In this document: positions 46,263-56,846 of the stretch, one piece after another
Numbering within the stretch: the stretch's first letter is position 1
Layout: the number at the start of each line of letters is the position of its first letter
Assembly (NCBI GenBank): GCA_022494885.1
Contig: JAGVSM010005042.1
Span: 1 to 64,000, forward strand
Reading direction: 5' to 3'
Length of the DNA: 64,000 bases
Source: Micrasema longulum
Taxonomy: Eukaryota; Arthropoda; Insecta; Trichoptera; Brachycentridae
The notes under the pieces: generated by a model
Database searches by the model: none
What the model was told of the DNA's origin: nothing
Seen by the model: only the letters and a program-made list of their open reading frames with translations
Translations under genes and position numbers: made by a program

Positions 46263-46501
46263 TCATTGCCATACTTCCAGTCCGTACATATTTTTGTGAG
46301 CTTTAGGTTTACCGTGACTGTGCACTGGAACCGAGTATACAACCTTCCCCTCCTCTACGTGCGCCAATGCTTTGCAGCTCTTACTAGATCGGGAAGAACA
46401 GTACCAACGAGTTTTTCCAGTCAAAGAATAACATGGGCTGGAATATGTATAGCCTCGATATAACAGGAGCTGCCTGCCGATCCTCGATCTGACATATTTT
46501 G
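46263..46501 (-). CDS. mod(mdg4): FLYWCH terminal exon 7 (79 residues, no internal ATG)
   Basis: The exon starts at 46501 after CTTATTTTGCAG, with two bases finishing the split codon (Ala). It reads KYVRSRIGRQLLLYRGYTYS, W33-Y-C35, C43, then HVEEGKVVYSVPV, H61-S-H63, and the tail GKPKAHKNMYGLEVWQ to the TGA at 46263. There is no in-frame Met before the tail, so a start-to-stop ORF search misses it. It forms a subfamily with the exons at 51656 and 52866 (GKTRWYCSSRS, CKAL.H). Length and phase match the other exons exactly. Confidence 0.88.
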
Positions 46502-47690
46502 CTGCAAAATAAGATTTAAGTCAATATAAAGAAAAATACATTTAAAGATTCAGATGAAATGCAATTTCTTGGTGGATATGCCGTAAGATTTTTGCTAAAA
46601 ATAATAAATTATTTAATAAACATGAAGCGTCTTAAAACAAAGATGGCATTTTCCACTTTATTTTGTTTCGAGTAATATGCAATAAATGTTTTGTACTACT
46701 TTTTGCAGACAGCAGGGATATTTCATTATTTCAATTAATAATTATTTCCATAAGTTACTCTCCAAGAATATTTTGTTGTGATTAATCAGTCAATTATTGA
46801 CTTATTTGAAATAACTGATGGTTTTTATTCTATAACGTAAAGAATATTGCCGTTGTTATTGAAGAAACTAAATGCATTGATTAAAAAATGTATGACATAC
46901 TGCTATTTGTGCTTTATTCAGACCAATGGTAAAGATCGCCGTCTTTGTTTCAACACGCCTCAAATGTATATTTCGTTATAGTATTAGATCCTTGCTGTCA
47001 TATAAAAAAAGTCAAAATAATTATGAATTAAATTGCCTTGCTGACTCTTTAATATTTTTGTATAACATATATGTTTTCTCAAAATAAGTATATCGGAGTA
47101 TACATTATTTGAATGAACATTTTTCTAAAATTCACATGTTTTACCCAGGATGCAGTCTTAAAATATAATGTTTAATGACTGTCTAATTAAAGAAAAGTCT
47201 TATATGCGTAAATTCATTAACAGAATCCTCTTTCCCTTCTATCGTGATCTTATTCCTACCTTTCTTGTTGTCCCTTTTGGTATTCGTTAGGCTTATACTT
47301 CCTCTTGTATCTCATATTTGTCATTTCAACTTTTATTGATGAACTAATTAATGAAACAGCAGTTATTGTAAAATATTCATCTAATATTGACAGCCAAATA
47401 CAACATTGATTAAAATCTACAGCAATCTTACTACAAACAAATTGAAATAGATATTTTATTCAATCGTACTTATAAAATGCACATACTTACATAAAATTAC
47501 ATTATTTGCAGAAAAACATGAACATTTTTTACAGGTTCTTGGTCTAATTAATGTAAACTATCTACAGTGGCTTGCCATATTATTAGACTCAGTGGAATAA
47601 TAGCACAAATCTTCGAGTAAAATATCGGCCCTTGTCCCAAATGCAGTAGAATAAGATTTTTTCACTCTGGCATCACCGATGAATACATAT
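46502..47690. other. AT-rich intronic sequence, no gene seen
   Basis: No coding or repeat motif is recognised. Confidence 0.35.
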
Positions 47691-47699
47691 AAATCAATG

Positions 47700-48420
47700 G
47701 CAACACTGCTTGTGTCTACATTTCGATCTTTTGTGACTAGTTATGCCATTTTTTGGTGGTCAGTGGTTCATGGAGTATTTATTTTCCAGACAAATTATTA
47801 ATTGAAATATTTTATTTTGATTATATTTTTGTGACTTTAATATGTTTTGTTTTTTGTTTTGAAGGGTATGTATATCTCAATATCTGTACATGTTTTTGTG
47901 TATTATTATCATAATGAGCGGGGATGGTATATTTTTATTGAGTTATTACATAACCCTACTTTTGATAATATTTTTTAGCTGTGGGGAGAACTGCTGATAT
48001 TTCTCCACAAAATGTAGGGGAAATTTTGCGGGTTATTGAATAATACTGAGATGTCTCAGTGTAGCAGAGATTCATCAAATTTATCATAGCACAGGGAAAA
48101 GAGTGAATCGAAAACTGGATTTAGGTGTACCTTTAGAACCTGCTCATAAAGGAGCGTGTGGCAGAAAACAGATAAAATAATAGAAATATTAGAGATATTT
48201 CTTTGTAAAATAGAAAACATCCCGTAAATGTATTGACCAAACAGCCAAAGCAGGGCATTGAGATTTCGCAATGTACAGTTCAGAAACGCATTAAACCATT
48301 TGGGATAACTTCTCATTGCCCGGCACGCAAACTCAATTTAACACCCACAATGGCCAAGTAATATATGTAAACTTCAATGCACATGTAGATGTAGATGACT
48401 GGAAAAGAGCACTGATACTG
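47700..48420 (+). pseudogene. decayed Tc1-like transposase remnant
   Basis: Scattered plus-strand frames read EIHQIYHSTGKRVNRKLDLG, PLEPAHKGACGRKQIK, KTSRKCIDQTAKAGH and VQKRIKPFGITSHCPARKLN. The last two resemble the helix-turn-helix and linker of Tc1/mariner transposases (RKTSKQLAK...STVQRRLK). Many stops and frame shifts show it is dead. I could not define terminal repeats. Confidence 0.45.
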
Positions 48421-48449
48421 AATAATCATAAATGATTTATTAATATACC

Positions 48450-49287
48450 CATAGAATTAAGAATAGTCCAGAAGGAGAATAGAATCAGATTTGAATACAT
48501 CAGAATGTGTCCAATAATTCCCCTACTATGCCCCACTTTCACCGCGTGCATTCGTGATGTCGTCGCGTAATGTTGCGCGATGGGAAAAAATATAATTATA
48601 ACACAAATGTAAGGTAAAAAAAAGCAATCTGTTAATTTCTCTAAAATTTTATTGTGCACGCGGAAATATTGATTGACACAACAGAGTAGATAAGTAAAGG
48701 GTCATTTAATAGGAGTAATTGAATTTTTGTTTTTATTTTATTTTTTATTTTTAACTTTAAACTTAAATTATAAAACATTTTTATTTTTATTTTACATAAA
48801 ACTGATATTTTTATATCATGTTAAATAATATTTGATGTTTTAAAGATAATGTCGGTCAAATGTCCACGATAGAGTTGTTTGATCCGAGATCCAATTTTGA
48901 TTAGTTCTCTCATTAGATGAGTAAAGTAGGGAAAAAAAATTTACTACCCTGGCAACACTAACGAAATGTTCATTTTGTTTCTTCGACAATCTGACAGATG
49001 GACAAATAATTCAATTTTTAAGTAATGCATTTGCTACATACACATTCATTTGCTAATTACACATGAAATGTGATTGCATCCTGTTTCTTTAAGATTCTAG
49101 CAGTATTTCTAGACTTTAAAAGGACACAACACGGCATAGTTGAATTCAAATCAGGAGTTGCGTACTGAGCGACGTCTACAAAGAAACTAATGAGTCAAAA
49201 CGTAAACCTACTCATTTATGAGTAGTTTAGTCGCCTGAGTCAATCATGATGTGCGTATGCGGTATCTGGACTATTCTTAATTCTATG
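48450..49287. mobile_element. hAT-like non-autonomous transposon (copy 2), perfect 8-bp TSD
   Basis: The terminal inverted repeats are CATAGAATTAAGAATAGTCC at the left and GGACTATTCTTAATTCTATG at the right, about 23 bp and nearly perfect. They are flanked by AATATACC on both sides (48442-48449 and 49288-49295), the 8-bp duplication of hAT elements. It is 838 bp with no transposase, and is related to 38987-39618. Confidence 0.85.
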
Positions 49288-49339
49288 AATATACCTTTTA
49301 AATGTGTTTTACAATCGCTCACCAAAACTCTATTGTATT

Positions 49340-49945
49340 GATAATTTTCGTTGAGAAAGTTGACAGATTTAAATACTTGGGAGTTCATATAACTGAGGAT
49401 GGAATCATGCACTAAGAGCTCGCAACCAGCCTAGGAATTGCTGGAGCAAGTTTTAACATGATGCGTGTTGTCTGGAACTCTAGTCTATACTCGGTCAAAA
49501 CGAAATGTCGATTGTTCAACTCTTGTAAAATGCCAATTTTCTTATATGGGTGCGAATCTCGGCACCTTACCAATGCTCAAAACACCAAACTTCTGAGTTT
49601 TAAGAGTAAGTGCTTGAGAAGAATATTAGGTATAAGGTGGTTTGATTTTATAACTAACATTGACGCAGCAGCCTCCTATAACAGGCGTCTTGAGGATACG
49701 GCGGTGGACCTGGCTTGGACATGTGCTGCGCATGCCTCAGAAGAACCTAAACCCAAGTTGCCTCTTCTTTAAACCCGCGGGCTCACGCCTTTCGGGATGA
49801 CGATCTTTCGACTTTATTCGGCGGAACTAAGGGGCACTGGATTGATGTGGGAAGAGGCAAAAATGCTGGCTGGCGATAGGGTCTCCTGGAGGCAAATGGT
49901 GATGTCCACATGCTCCACTTAGGAGCGGATATGGAAAAGAAGAAG
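49340..49945 (+). mobile_element. non-LTR retrotransposon C-terminal fragment
   Basis: The plus strand reads DRFKYLGVHITEDGIMH, a stop, ELATSLGIAGASFNMMRVVW, NSSLYSVKTKCRLFNSCKMP, LYGCESRHLTNAQNTKLLSF and LRRILGIRWFDFITNI, then the frame shifts into the usual RRRW-x-WLGHVLRM region. A tail with VGRGKNAGWRSGLLEANGD is seen in another frame. It is the same family as 41396-42120, in opposite orientation, and is dead. Confidence 0.75.
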
Positions 49946-50019
49946 AAGAAAGTAAAGCAAAATACACGACCAAACACTAGTGGGGAGTGCGTAAAACTAA
50001 ACGTGAAAAGTTTGAGTTT

Positions 50020-50115
50020 GTTTGGTTCCGGGTTTGATTCCCGGTAAAATCACAAAAATTCACTGTGATTTTTCTCAAGCCTGGATGTTCTGCGCTATAA
50101 TCCACCACTGTGTTT
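50020..50115 (+). mobile_element. SINE family B, plus strand
   Basis: GGTTCCGGGTTTGATTCCCG (box B), GTGATTTTTCTCAAGCCTGG and ATCCACCACTGTGTTTG match 12290-12390. The 3' half is missing. Confidence 0.65.
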
Positions 50116-50745
50116 GAGCCAAAAATTGGCGAATTCAGGAAAATTTTGTGTTGTCGTAACGACGCCAATAGACTTTAAAAGGCTAAACATGAGTATTAAA
50201 AAGAGTTGTCACCGAAATCTTAGAATATAAGAATTAACTGTCGGGTTTCTGATACTCGGTAACTGCATTTTTTACTAGTTGTGAGGTATTATACCTTCAA
50301 AGTTAAAAGCTCATCCTATGGGATCATCAACAATTCGAATAAAACCACAAGTCGAATATTATAAAATGTTTTTTTTGTATTTATAAAATACTAAATATTT
50401 TGATTTCTTTTTTAAACAGAGACTATTTAATGCCATTTATGAAGACGTCTTATTTTTCAAACATTTATGGTAACCAACTTGTGCCCGAAATCCGACTTAA
50501 TGATTACAGAACACAATTCAATCGCAGGACCACAACTCTATTCAATTATGAAACTGACTTAACAATATCCTTAAAAATAAAAACCATTATTACATGACTT
50601 TTCTATTCAAATAATTACATTAAGTAAGTTGTTTTAAGACATAACGTGTAGTATTTCTATTTTTCCATATGAATTTACAAAATTATATTTGACTGAAATA
50701 TTTCATATTTAAACTCATGTATGAAAAAGTATTAAAAACAATAAT
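50116..50745. other. AT-rich intronic sequence, no gene seen
   Basis: A 65-residue plus-strand ORF at 50400 reads VPEIRLNDYRTQFNRRTTTL, but I cannot place it in a family. No other signal is seen. Confidence 0.3.
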
Positions 50746-51108
50746 CAATGAGGAAGTTTAATTAATAGACTATCAAACTTAGCCAAAAAATTAAAAATAT
50801 ATTTTTATGTATCGTATTTTCAGCGCTATGATTTTTGAATGTTTTGTAATTTTGAAATTACGTGACGTCACAAGTTCTCTTCGGTGAGTTCTGCTGACTG
50901 GTGAATTGATGAAATTTATCATAACACTCTATCATTGGCTGATTCATAAGAACTAGTGACGTCGTTTAAAGTAGTTCGTTTTTATTAAAATCATTTTGAT
51001 TATACATTTTCAAGAAACTATGTACAATTTAATGCTCTAATCTTTACGGAGCCTAAGAAAATATTTTTATATCCAATTTCCCGTAGCACTGAACTTCCTC
51101 ATTGGTTG
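50746..51108. mobile_element. MITE with CAATGAGGAAGTT inverted ends
   Basis: The left end AATCAATGAGGAAGTTTAAT and the right end CTGAACTTCCTCATTGGTTG are inverse. The interior holds two GTGACGTC motifs. A single similar end (GAATGAGGAAGTTCAG) occurs near 19003. It is non-coding. Confidence 0.6.
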
Positions 51109-51655
51109 GTTGGAAAATATTTCTCCATATCAATAAACAAGCTAATTATACCTACCCTGGACAAAAAAGTTTTAAATAAATAAAATAAATTATTAAGTAA
51201 CGCTAATAAAAATATTTATCTTATAATAACAAATTTTGTACTTTTATTATATCAAATGTGTACCACTGAATATTATATTATATCGTATAATACAGATAAA
51301 ATAACACATCAAATCCAATAAGTAAACATTAAGTAAGTACATAGAAAATATGTCAATTTAAAACACAAATTAACATATAAACATGAATGAATATCCATAT
51401 ACATTATGACAAAGATAGAGAACATTTAAGAAAGGGATTTTTATAACCTTATTTTGTTTATTTTTTAAATACATATTATGTTAAACAATTTGTAGATTAT
51501 GAAGTTATATTATTCATTATATTAAATATATTATATTATACGGTTAGTATACACAACATAATTTTATGGAATAATCTATGCATTGTTTAACACTTACCAT
51601 TCCGTCTATACTTATATCTATTTTGTTTTTCGAAAACCACTTACATATATCAATA
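51109..51655. other. AT-rich intronic sequence, no gene seen
   Basis: No coding or repeat motif is recognised beyond the 3' flank of the next exon. Confidence 0.35.
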
Positions 51656-51894
51656 TCAGTGCCATACTATAAAGCCACGTTTATTTTTGTACGCCTTAGG
51701 TTCGGAATGGGTATGAGTAGTAATAGCGTAAACGATATTCCCATCGTCTATATGCACTAATGCCTTGCAAATTCTACTACTACGAGAGGAACAATACCAT
51801 CGAGTTTTCCCATTTAGAGAATGACAAGGGCTGGAGAATGTATAGCCTCCATAATACAAGAGCTGCTTCCCAAGTCTTGAGGTGACATAACTTA
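51656..51894 (-). CDS. mod(mdg4): FLYWCH terminal exon 8 (79 residues)
   Basis: The exon starts at 51894 after CTTATTTTGCAG, with two bases finishing the split codon (Val). It reads SYVTSRLGKQLLYYGGYTFS, then W33-Y-C35, C43 and H61-T-H63, with the tail SEPKAYKNKRGFIVWH. It is the closest relative of the exons at 46263 and 52866, and even the acceptor sequence (TCTTATTTTGCAG) is shared with 46263. All ligands are intact. The Met used by an ORF search is internal to the exon. Confidence 0.88.
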
Positions 51895-52340
51895 CTGCAA
51901 AATAAGATTTGTGTAAATATCAAAATGAAATTTTGTTCCACTCTCTTTTCCATTAGCCGTGTAGTATAAAATTAACACAAGAATAATACGACTAAATATT
52001 TTCTTTGAGTAAAATCAATAAATAAATTTTATCTGCCGACCGGTTTCAGAACATGACTGTTCCTTTATCAAGGCTTGAAAATAAACTAGCACTAAATATT
52101 TTAATTCTTACCAAATAACAAGTACATTTCTAAAAATACATCATATCCGCTAACACGTGTCCAGTGTTTTTTGTCCAGGCTACAACTTCTCAGAAAAGAA
52201 ATAAGGGAATAGACATTTTTAGCAAAGGACTGTTACTGAAACCTTTAATTTGGTTATTAATTATGGGAACTCATTGGCAGCTAGCACACATTATTTCATT
52301 TACATTACTTATGGACAATTCTTGATGGAATTCCATTGTA
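51895..52340. other. intronic sequence with one short repeat motif
   Basis: 52034-52076 (minus) carries a TTGATAAAG...GAAACCGGTCGG motif also found at four other places. No gene is seen. Confidence 0.35.
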
Positions 52341-52563
52341 ATGATGTAATAACTTATATTTACATATAAGTTATTAATTATAATACTTAGTACACTTCCA
52401 CTTATTTATTTTGACCAATTAGCGCTTTCACCCTCTAATGGGCCAGTCTGTAGATGCCCATTAGAGGGTGAAAGCGCTAATTGGTCGAAATAAATAAGTT
52501 GAAGTGTACCAAGTATGTCTTAAATTAATAACTTATATGTAAATATAAGTTATTATATCATTA
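52341..52563. repeat. palindromic foldback element, arms about 100 bp
   Basis: The left arm AATGATGTAATAACTTATAT...CACCCTCTAATGGGC is mirrored to TTATTATATCATT. The spacer is about 15 bases (CAGTCTGTAGATG). Small mismatches occur in the arms. It is non-coding. Confidence 0.8.
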
Positions 52564-52860
52564 TTGGCAGCTATTTGAATTTCTAATTTTTCATCATTAT
52601 CTAACTTTAGATTACAAATATGTAAGATATTAAATCCATTATCAAAGGTGTGATTATTTTCAATTAGATTATTAGTGTTTACAGATGATATATTTTTAGG
52701 TGTCTACTTGTTATTTGGTAAGAGTTTGAATAATAGTGTTTATTTTAAAACCTTGACAAACGAACAGTCAGAATATTTTTAAAATAATTTTAGTAATTTA
52801 ATTTAGCATGGAAAATCTCAAAGTTAGTGCCTAATGTTAATCCAAAGTTATTAAAAAGTT
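52564..52860. other. intronic sequence, no gene seen
   Basis: No coding or repeat motif is recognised. Confidence 0.35.
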
Positions 52861-52866
52861 TTTATT
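52861..52866 (-). promoter_or_regulatory. AATAAA overlapping the stop codon of exon 9
   Basis: The minus strand reads TAAATAAA at the end of the exon: the TAA stop supplies the first base of an AATAAA signal. If used, the 3' UTR would be only about 20-30 bases long. Confidence 0.4.
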
Positions 52867-53092
52867 TATACCCATACAACATTTAGTGCAGCCTTGGTTC
52901 GAGGATGATTATGTATCGGAATAGAGTATACGACCATTTCGTTCTCCACATGCGCCAGTGCTTTGCAGTTTCTGCCAGAACGAGATGAACAGTACCACCT
53001 AGTTTTTCCATTTTGGGCATACGAAGGACTGCAATATGTATAACCTCTGTAGTACAAAATCTGCTTACCACTTCTTGAAAGGATGTAACGTG
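52866..53092 (-). CDS. mod(mdg4): FLYWCH terminal exon 9 (75 residues)
   Basis: The exon starts at 53092 after CTTATTTTGTAG, with two bases finishing the split codon (Ala). It reads RYILSRSGKQILYYRGYTYC, then W33-Y-C35, C43 and H61-N-H63, with the short tail PRTKAALNVVWV. It is the third member of the 46263/51656 subfamily and lies 1 kb from its nearest sibling, pointing to tandem duplication. All ligands are intact. Shifted-frame readings over the same bases are shadows. Confidence 0.88.
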
Positions 53093-53990
53093 CTACAAAA
53101 TAAGATTTTAGTAATTATTACTACCATGAACGTGGAACTCTGAAAAGGAAATGAGGTAACAGAAGTGGAATTAATTTAAATAACAAATATTTTTAAAACC
53201 TCAAGTAGAAGAAGTGCGTTGAAAAGATTACTAAATGATTGTGAATGTGGACAATGAAATAAATTATGCACTAATGTACGACAGAATCACCAATAATAAA
53301 GTCCGAGGAAAACTTAAAGGGACAAGAATAAATTAAAATATTAAAAAGTGTCACAGCGATTTCGTCATGTGGAACAAACATGTAAAATTTTAGGAAGATG
53401 CATGTAGTAAAATATGATGAGGACAGCCAAGAAAGACTTGGCATGATTAGATCAATCTAAATCCACAAGAAATAACATAATATGCTGGTTGTAATAAAAT
53501 TATAACTGTTATCAACATTTTTCTAAAAAACCAAACATCGTGTAGATATTACATTACCATTAAAATGACGGTTCTAAATCTTTTTTGAAGAGAAAGAAAT
53601 ATAACATATTATGTAAACTAGAGATCACAGAAAACAAGACTGCATATTTTTAAAAAATCAGTTTAATTCATTTGTTAGCTTATTTTGTTTAGTTTTATTA
53701 CAATTCATGTAATAATTAAAATATTATTTTCATATTAAGTTAGGTTAAGAGGGCGAATAAAAACAATTTGTTATTAAAAAAAGTGTCAACAATCATTTAA
53801 CAACATTCATTTAACCCGTTTTCCCAATAACATTTTTAAAAAAATAAATAAAATATGTCTATTTAAATCTAGGTAAGGTACAAAAATATTTAGAATTTCA
53901 TTGGATTACTATTAGATAAACTCAATACTGTCTTGATAAAGGGGTGCTCTTTAACAAGTAGACAGAAAAAAATAAAGCGATGGAAAAATT
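53093..53990. other. intronic sequence, no gene seen
   Basis: The segment 53180-53500 contains loosely LINE-like words (for example a minus or plus reading around AGCCAAGAAAGACTTGGC), but I cannot support a specific element. Confidence 0.3.
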
Positions 53991-54290
53991 TATTAAAAAT
54001 AAAATTCAAAGAGAATCATAAAACGGTTTAAAGGACCTTATACAAACCTTCTTTCTTTCATTACAATTTTCTTTTTAATTCTAACACTTTTCTTATATTC
54101 ATTTATATATTTTTTTTACTATGCAAAGTTTCACTTTTTATTTTGCATTGCAGTATGCTTTTTATTGTATCTACATGTATACAAAAAAGCATTGTTTATT
54201 TTTTCAATTATTACTTACTATGTTTGTACTCACCTGTAATGCCCCTTAGGAGTATTGTAAAATTGAATAATTAAAAAATAAAAACCGTTA
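53991..54290 (+). mobile_element. LINE 3' tail
   Basis: It ends with CTGTAATGCCCCTTAGGAGT followed by ATTAAAAAATAAAA, like the tail remnant in the inverse at 41925-41965. No coding part is attached that I can read. Confidence 0.4.
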
Positions 54291-54439
54291 GCTGTATGGT
54301 TGGCTGGATAAGTCGCATTAAAAAGAGTTTTTGATGTATTTAAGTCCGCCAACGTACTATTTACGCAGTGCGGTAGTTTCATAATTATTGTATTCACAAT
54401 TGATAATTTTTATTTGTGCTCAAGTATTTTAAGTAAAAA

Positions 54440-54840
54440 ATGTCTTTTATGTTCCAGTATTTAACTTTAAATGAATGAGAAATAACGAACATTAAAATGC
54501 TACAGAATAAGGCAGTGAGGATAATACTCAAAGCCAATAAATGAACTTTGAAAGAAAGCATAAAGAAATTGGCTTTCACACAGAAAATTAACAAATCAAA
54601 TGTAATATTGCAATTGTCATTCATAAAAGAATTAATGTGCAAAATGAAATAAAAAAAATTAACAAAAAATGCCATAGATATGAAACCAGAGATATAGAAA
54701 AAAAATGACAGGAAAAACAATTTTAAAATTCACTGTACAAGATATTAAAATTGTACAATAAGTTACCAGAAGATTTTTATGGGGAAAACCTAAAAATATT
54801 TTTAATGTAAATAAAAAAATTATATTAGCTCTAAAACTAA
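54440..54840 (+). mobile_element. decayed non-LTR RT C-terminal fragment
   Basis: The plus strand reads MLQNKAVRIILKANK, a stop, TLKESIKKLAFTQKINKSNV, ILQLSFIKELMCKMK and later KLYNKLPEDFYGENLKIF. The order (LQNKAVRII ... YNKLP) is typical of the end of LINE RT proteins. The two minus-strand ORFs over it are shadows. Confidence 0.55.
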
Positions 54841-55154
54841 TTTTGAAAAGCATAACTAAATAGATTTTTTTTTCTTTATATTTATATATAAGCTTGAAAA
54901 TCCAGTACATCTCCATAATGATTTAGACATCTTAAAACATTGTTAAGAAAATATGCATATCATATCATCTATCCTATTTTTTGACCATAAAATTAAAAAT
55001 GTGTCAGCGATCAAGGTGTTAACGTTTATACTTCATGATTCATATCATTAATTATTGTCGTACTTTCGCACTTATTATGATTGAGTTGCACAGTCTAAAA
55101 AGGTATCTATCAGGTGTTCTGCAAGACATTGGACTTCCTCAATTAATTTCATTT
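54841..55154. other. intronic sequence, no gene seen
   Basis: No coding or repeat motif is recognised apart from a GGACTTCCTCAAT word near 55130. Confidence 0.3.
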
Positions 55155-55390
55155 TCATATATTTTGTTTTAAAAAATCGTTGTATCTTTTAATATCAGGG
55201 GGATGATTGTGATTTGGTTTACAAGAGATAACTATATCCCCAAATGTATATAAGGAGCCCGCACATCCCCTATATCTGTAAGTACAAGCCCATCTGAGCT
55301 TATTGGTATAGGAAGACATTTGATGAATGGAGTACGTGTGACCGTCAAGAATGAGTATCTTTTTACCATTTTTATTCATCCTATAAAATG
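55155..55390 (-). CDS. mod(mdg4): FLYWCH terminal exon 10 (78 residues)
   Basis: The exon starts at 55390 after TTTTCTTACAG, with two bases finishing the split codon (Ala). It reads FYRMNKNGKKILILDGHTYS, then W34-A-C36, C43 and H61-N-H63, with the tail PPDIKRYNDFLKQNI. Two features differ from its siblings: CTYRYRGC replaces the usual CSS start, and the Cys spacing is x6 instead of x7. A fragment of this exon is duplicated at 56205-56534. It is intact and probably functional. Confidence 0.86.
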
Positions 55391-56050
55391 CTGTAAGAAA
55401 ACAACAAAATCATGTTTACATTGTTTTAGATAAAAACTTGTTTTAGGATAAAAACTTGATTTAGGATAATAACTAATAACGTATAATGAATGAAAAAAAC
55501 ACATACTTTCTAGATAGGTTTTAATTTATTTAGATTCTTGAAACTTATTTAATTTTTATTATTTTGGGAATAATAACAGATCACCAGCGATAGGTACATT
55601 TATCAACACAAAGTCATTACTTAACTGGGTTAGCGATTCTATAAAACTGTTCACAGTATGCAAAAGACAAAAATAATAGAAAATAGCACTGAAATATAAA
55701 TCATCATAAATTGAAAATATAGAAAAACATCATTATCTTTGTGGTGTGACATTTTACACATATTTGTTTATAAATTTGTTTGAACAATTTTTATTTTCAA
55801 TTACACGTCGACCGGTTTTGAAATTACTAGTCCTGACGATGTGGTAGTAGTAACCTCAAAAGTAGTTTATATAAAATATACATAAAATACATTAAGTGGA
55901 ATGATTATTGTAAAACCTTTTTAGTTTATAAAGTTATCGACGAGTCTCCAAAGATATCGAGACTAACAAGACAACTATTGATTGATTGAAACATATTTTT
56001 ATTCCATGACTAAGCCGGTTCAAAATATTCAATTTTTTTATGTCAATATT
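55391..56050. other. intronic sequence, no gene seen
   Basis: A weak ACCGGTTTTGAAATTACTAG motif lies near 55811. Nothing else is recognised. Confidence 0.3.
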
Positions 56051-56204
56051 ATATACAGGTAACCCAACCCTCCTATAACACGGTCTTCAACAACACGGTT
56101 TTACTTCAACCCTCCAACAATACGGTTGTTTATATATGATGTATTTACATATATTAGTTAGAACACACGATGATGCGTCCGTCACCTACAGGAAATCGTC
56201 AGAA

Positions 56205-56534
56205 TTGGTTTACAAGAGATAACTATATATAGTATAGTTGGATAATTTATAAAGCGCCATTTTTGTGAAAATCACCTCAAGGGCGCTGTACAATGAATAA
56301 ATATCCCAGCACGTCTTGCAGCTACAGAGCGCATGGACGGTTGGGATTCTAGTTCTTTGTTTTCAATTGAAATCAATTTAATTATAACAGATAGGAGCTT
56401 GATTACAGCACATCTTGCGGCTACAGGGCGCATAGACGGTAGGAAATCTAGTCCCTATTTACACATTGGTGAGTGCAACTATATCCCCAAACGTATATAA
56501 GGAGCCCGCACATCCCCTATATCTGTAAGTACAA
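56205..56534 (-). pseudogene. duplicated fragment of FLYWCH exon 10, split by an insertion
   Basis: 56205-56228 and 56477-56534 together match about 75 contiguous bases of the exon at 55155 (about 55217-55291 on the plus strand), including GTATATAAGGAGCCCGCACA. Between them is a 248-bp insertion flanked by the 8-bp duplication AACTATAT. The whole fragment is bracketed by near-identical CCTACAGGAAATCGTCAG and CCTACTGAAAATCGTCAG. It has no acceptor and no H-x-H. Confidence 0.75.
56229..56476. mobile_element. short insertion with 8-bp TSD
   Basis: It is flanked by AACTATAT (56221-56228 and 56477-56484, counting the copy as target). Its first about 55 bases (GGATAATTTATAAAGCGCCA ... CTCAAGGGCGCT) resemble the 3' UTR of the CR1-like element at 5071-5130. 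An internal near-repeat, GCACATCTTGCGGCTACAGG / GCACGTCTTGCAGCTACAGA, is present. Confidence 0.6.
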
Positions 56535-56846
56535 CCTACTGAAAATCGTCAGTTAAAGTAGAAAACGAGCGGAAATCATCAGAAAAATGAAATCGTTGGT
56601 ATTTTACTAGAACATGAAAAATTGATTGGAGGTGTTAATTTTGACAATATGAGTATTTAGGAAGTTTAAGATTTATTGATGGAAGATGAAATTGGCAAAG
56701 CATATTTGCTGGAAATGGCTTCAAACGTTCAAACCGATTTTGAGGAGATGAGCAGAGATGAAATTGTGAAATAAAAGAATTGACTTTAAAGAAATAACAA
56801 CCAAAAAATGTAAAATAATTTAATTTCAACGCACTCATCCACTGAA

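Larger units (their letters stand above)
56055..56790 (+). mobile_element. probable pogo/Tigger-like remnant containing a captured exon fragment
   Basis: The left part repeats AACCCTCCTATAACACGGTC-type sequence like pogo/Tigger ends. The right part (56650-56775) reads EDEIGKAYLLEMASNVQTDF and EEMSRDEIVK, which looks like the acidic C-terminal region of a pogo-like transposase. Between them lies a piece of FLYWCH exon 10. The assignment is tentative because I could not identify the second terminal repeat. Confidence 0.3.

Noticed and set aside
46212..46463. Plus-strand 83-residue ORF
   Set aside because: It lies antisense to the intact minus-strand exon at 46263-46501, which has all the FLYWCH ligands.
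51578..51760. Plus-strand ORF opposite the exon at 51656
   Set aside because: Antisense shadow of the finger exon.
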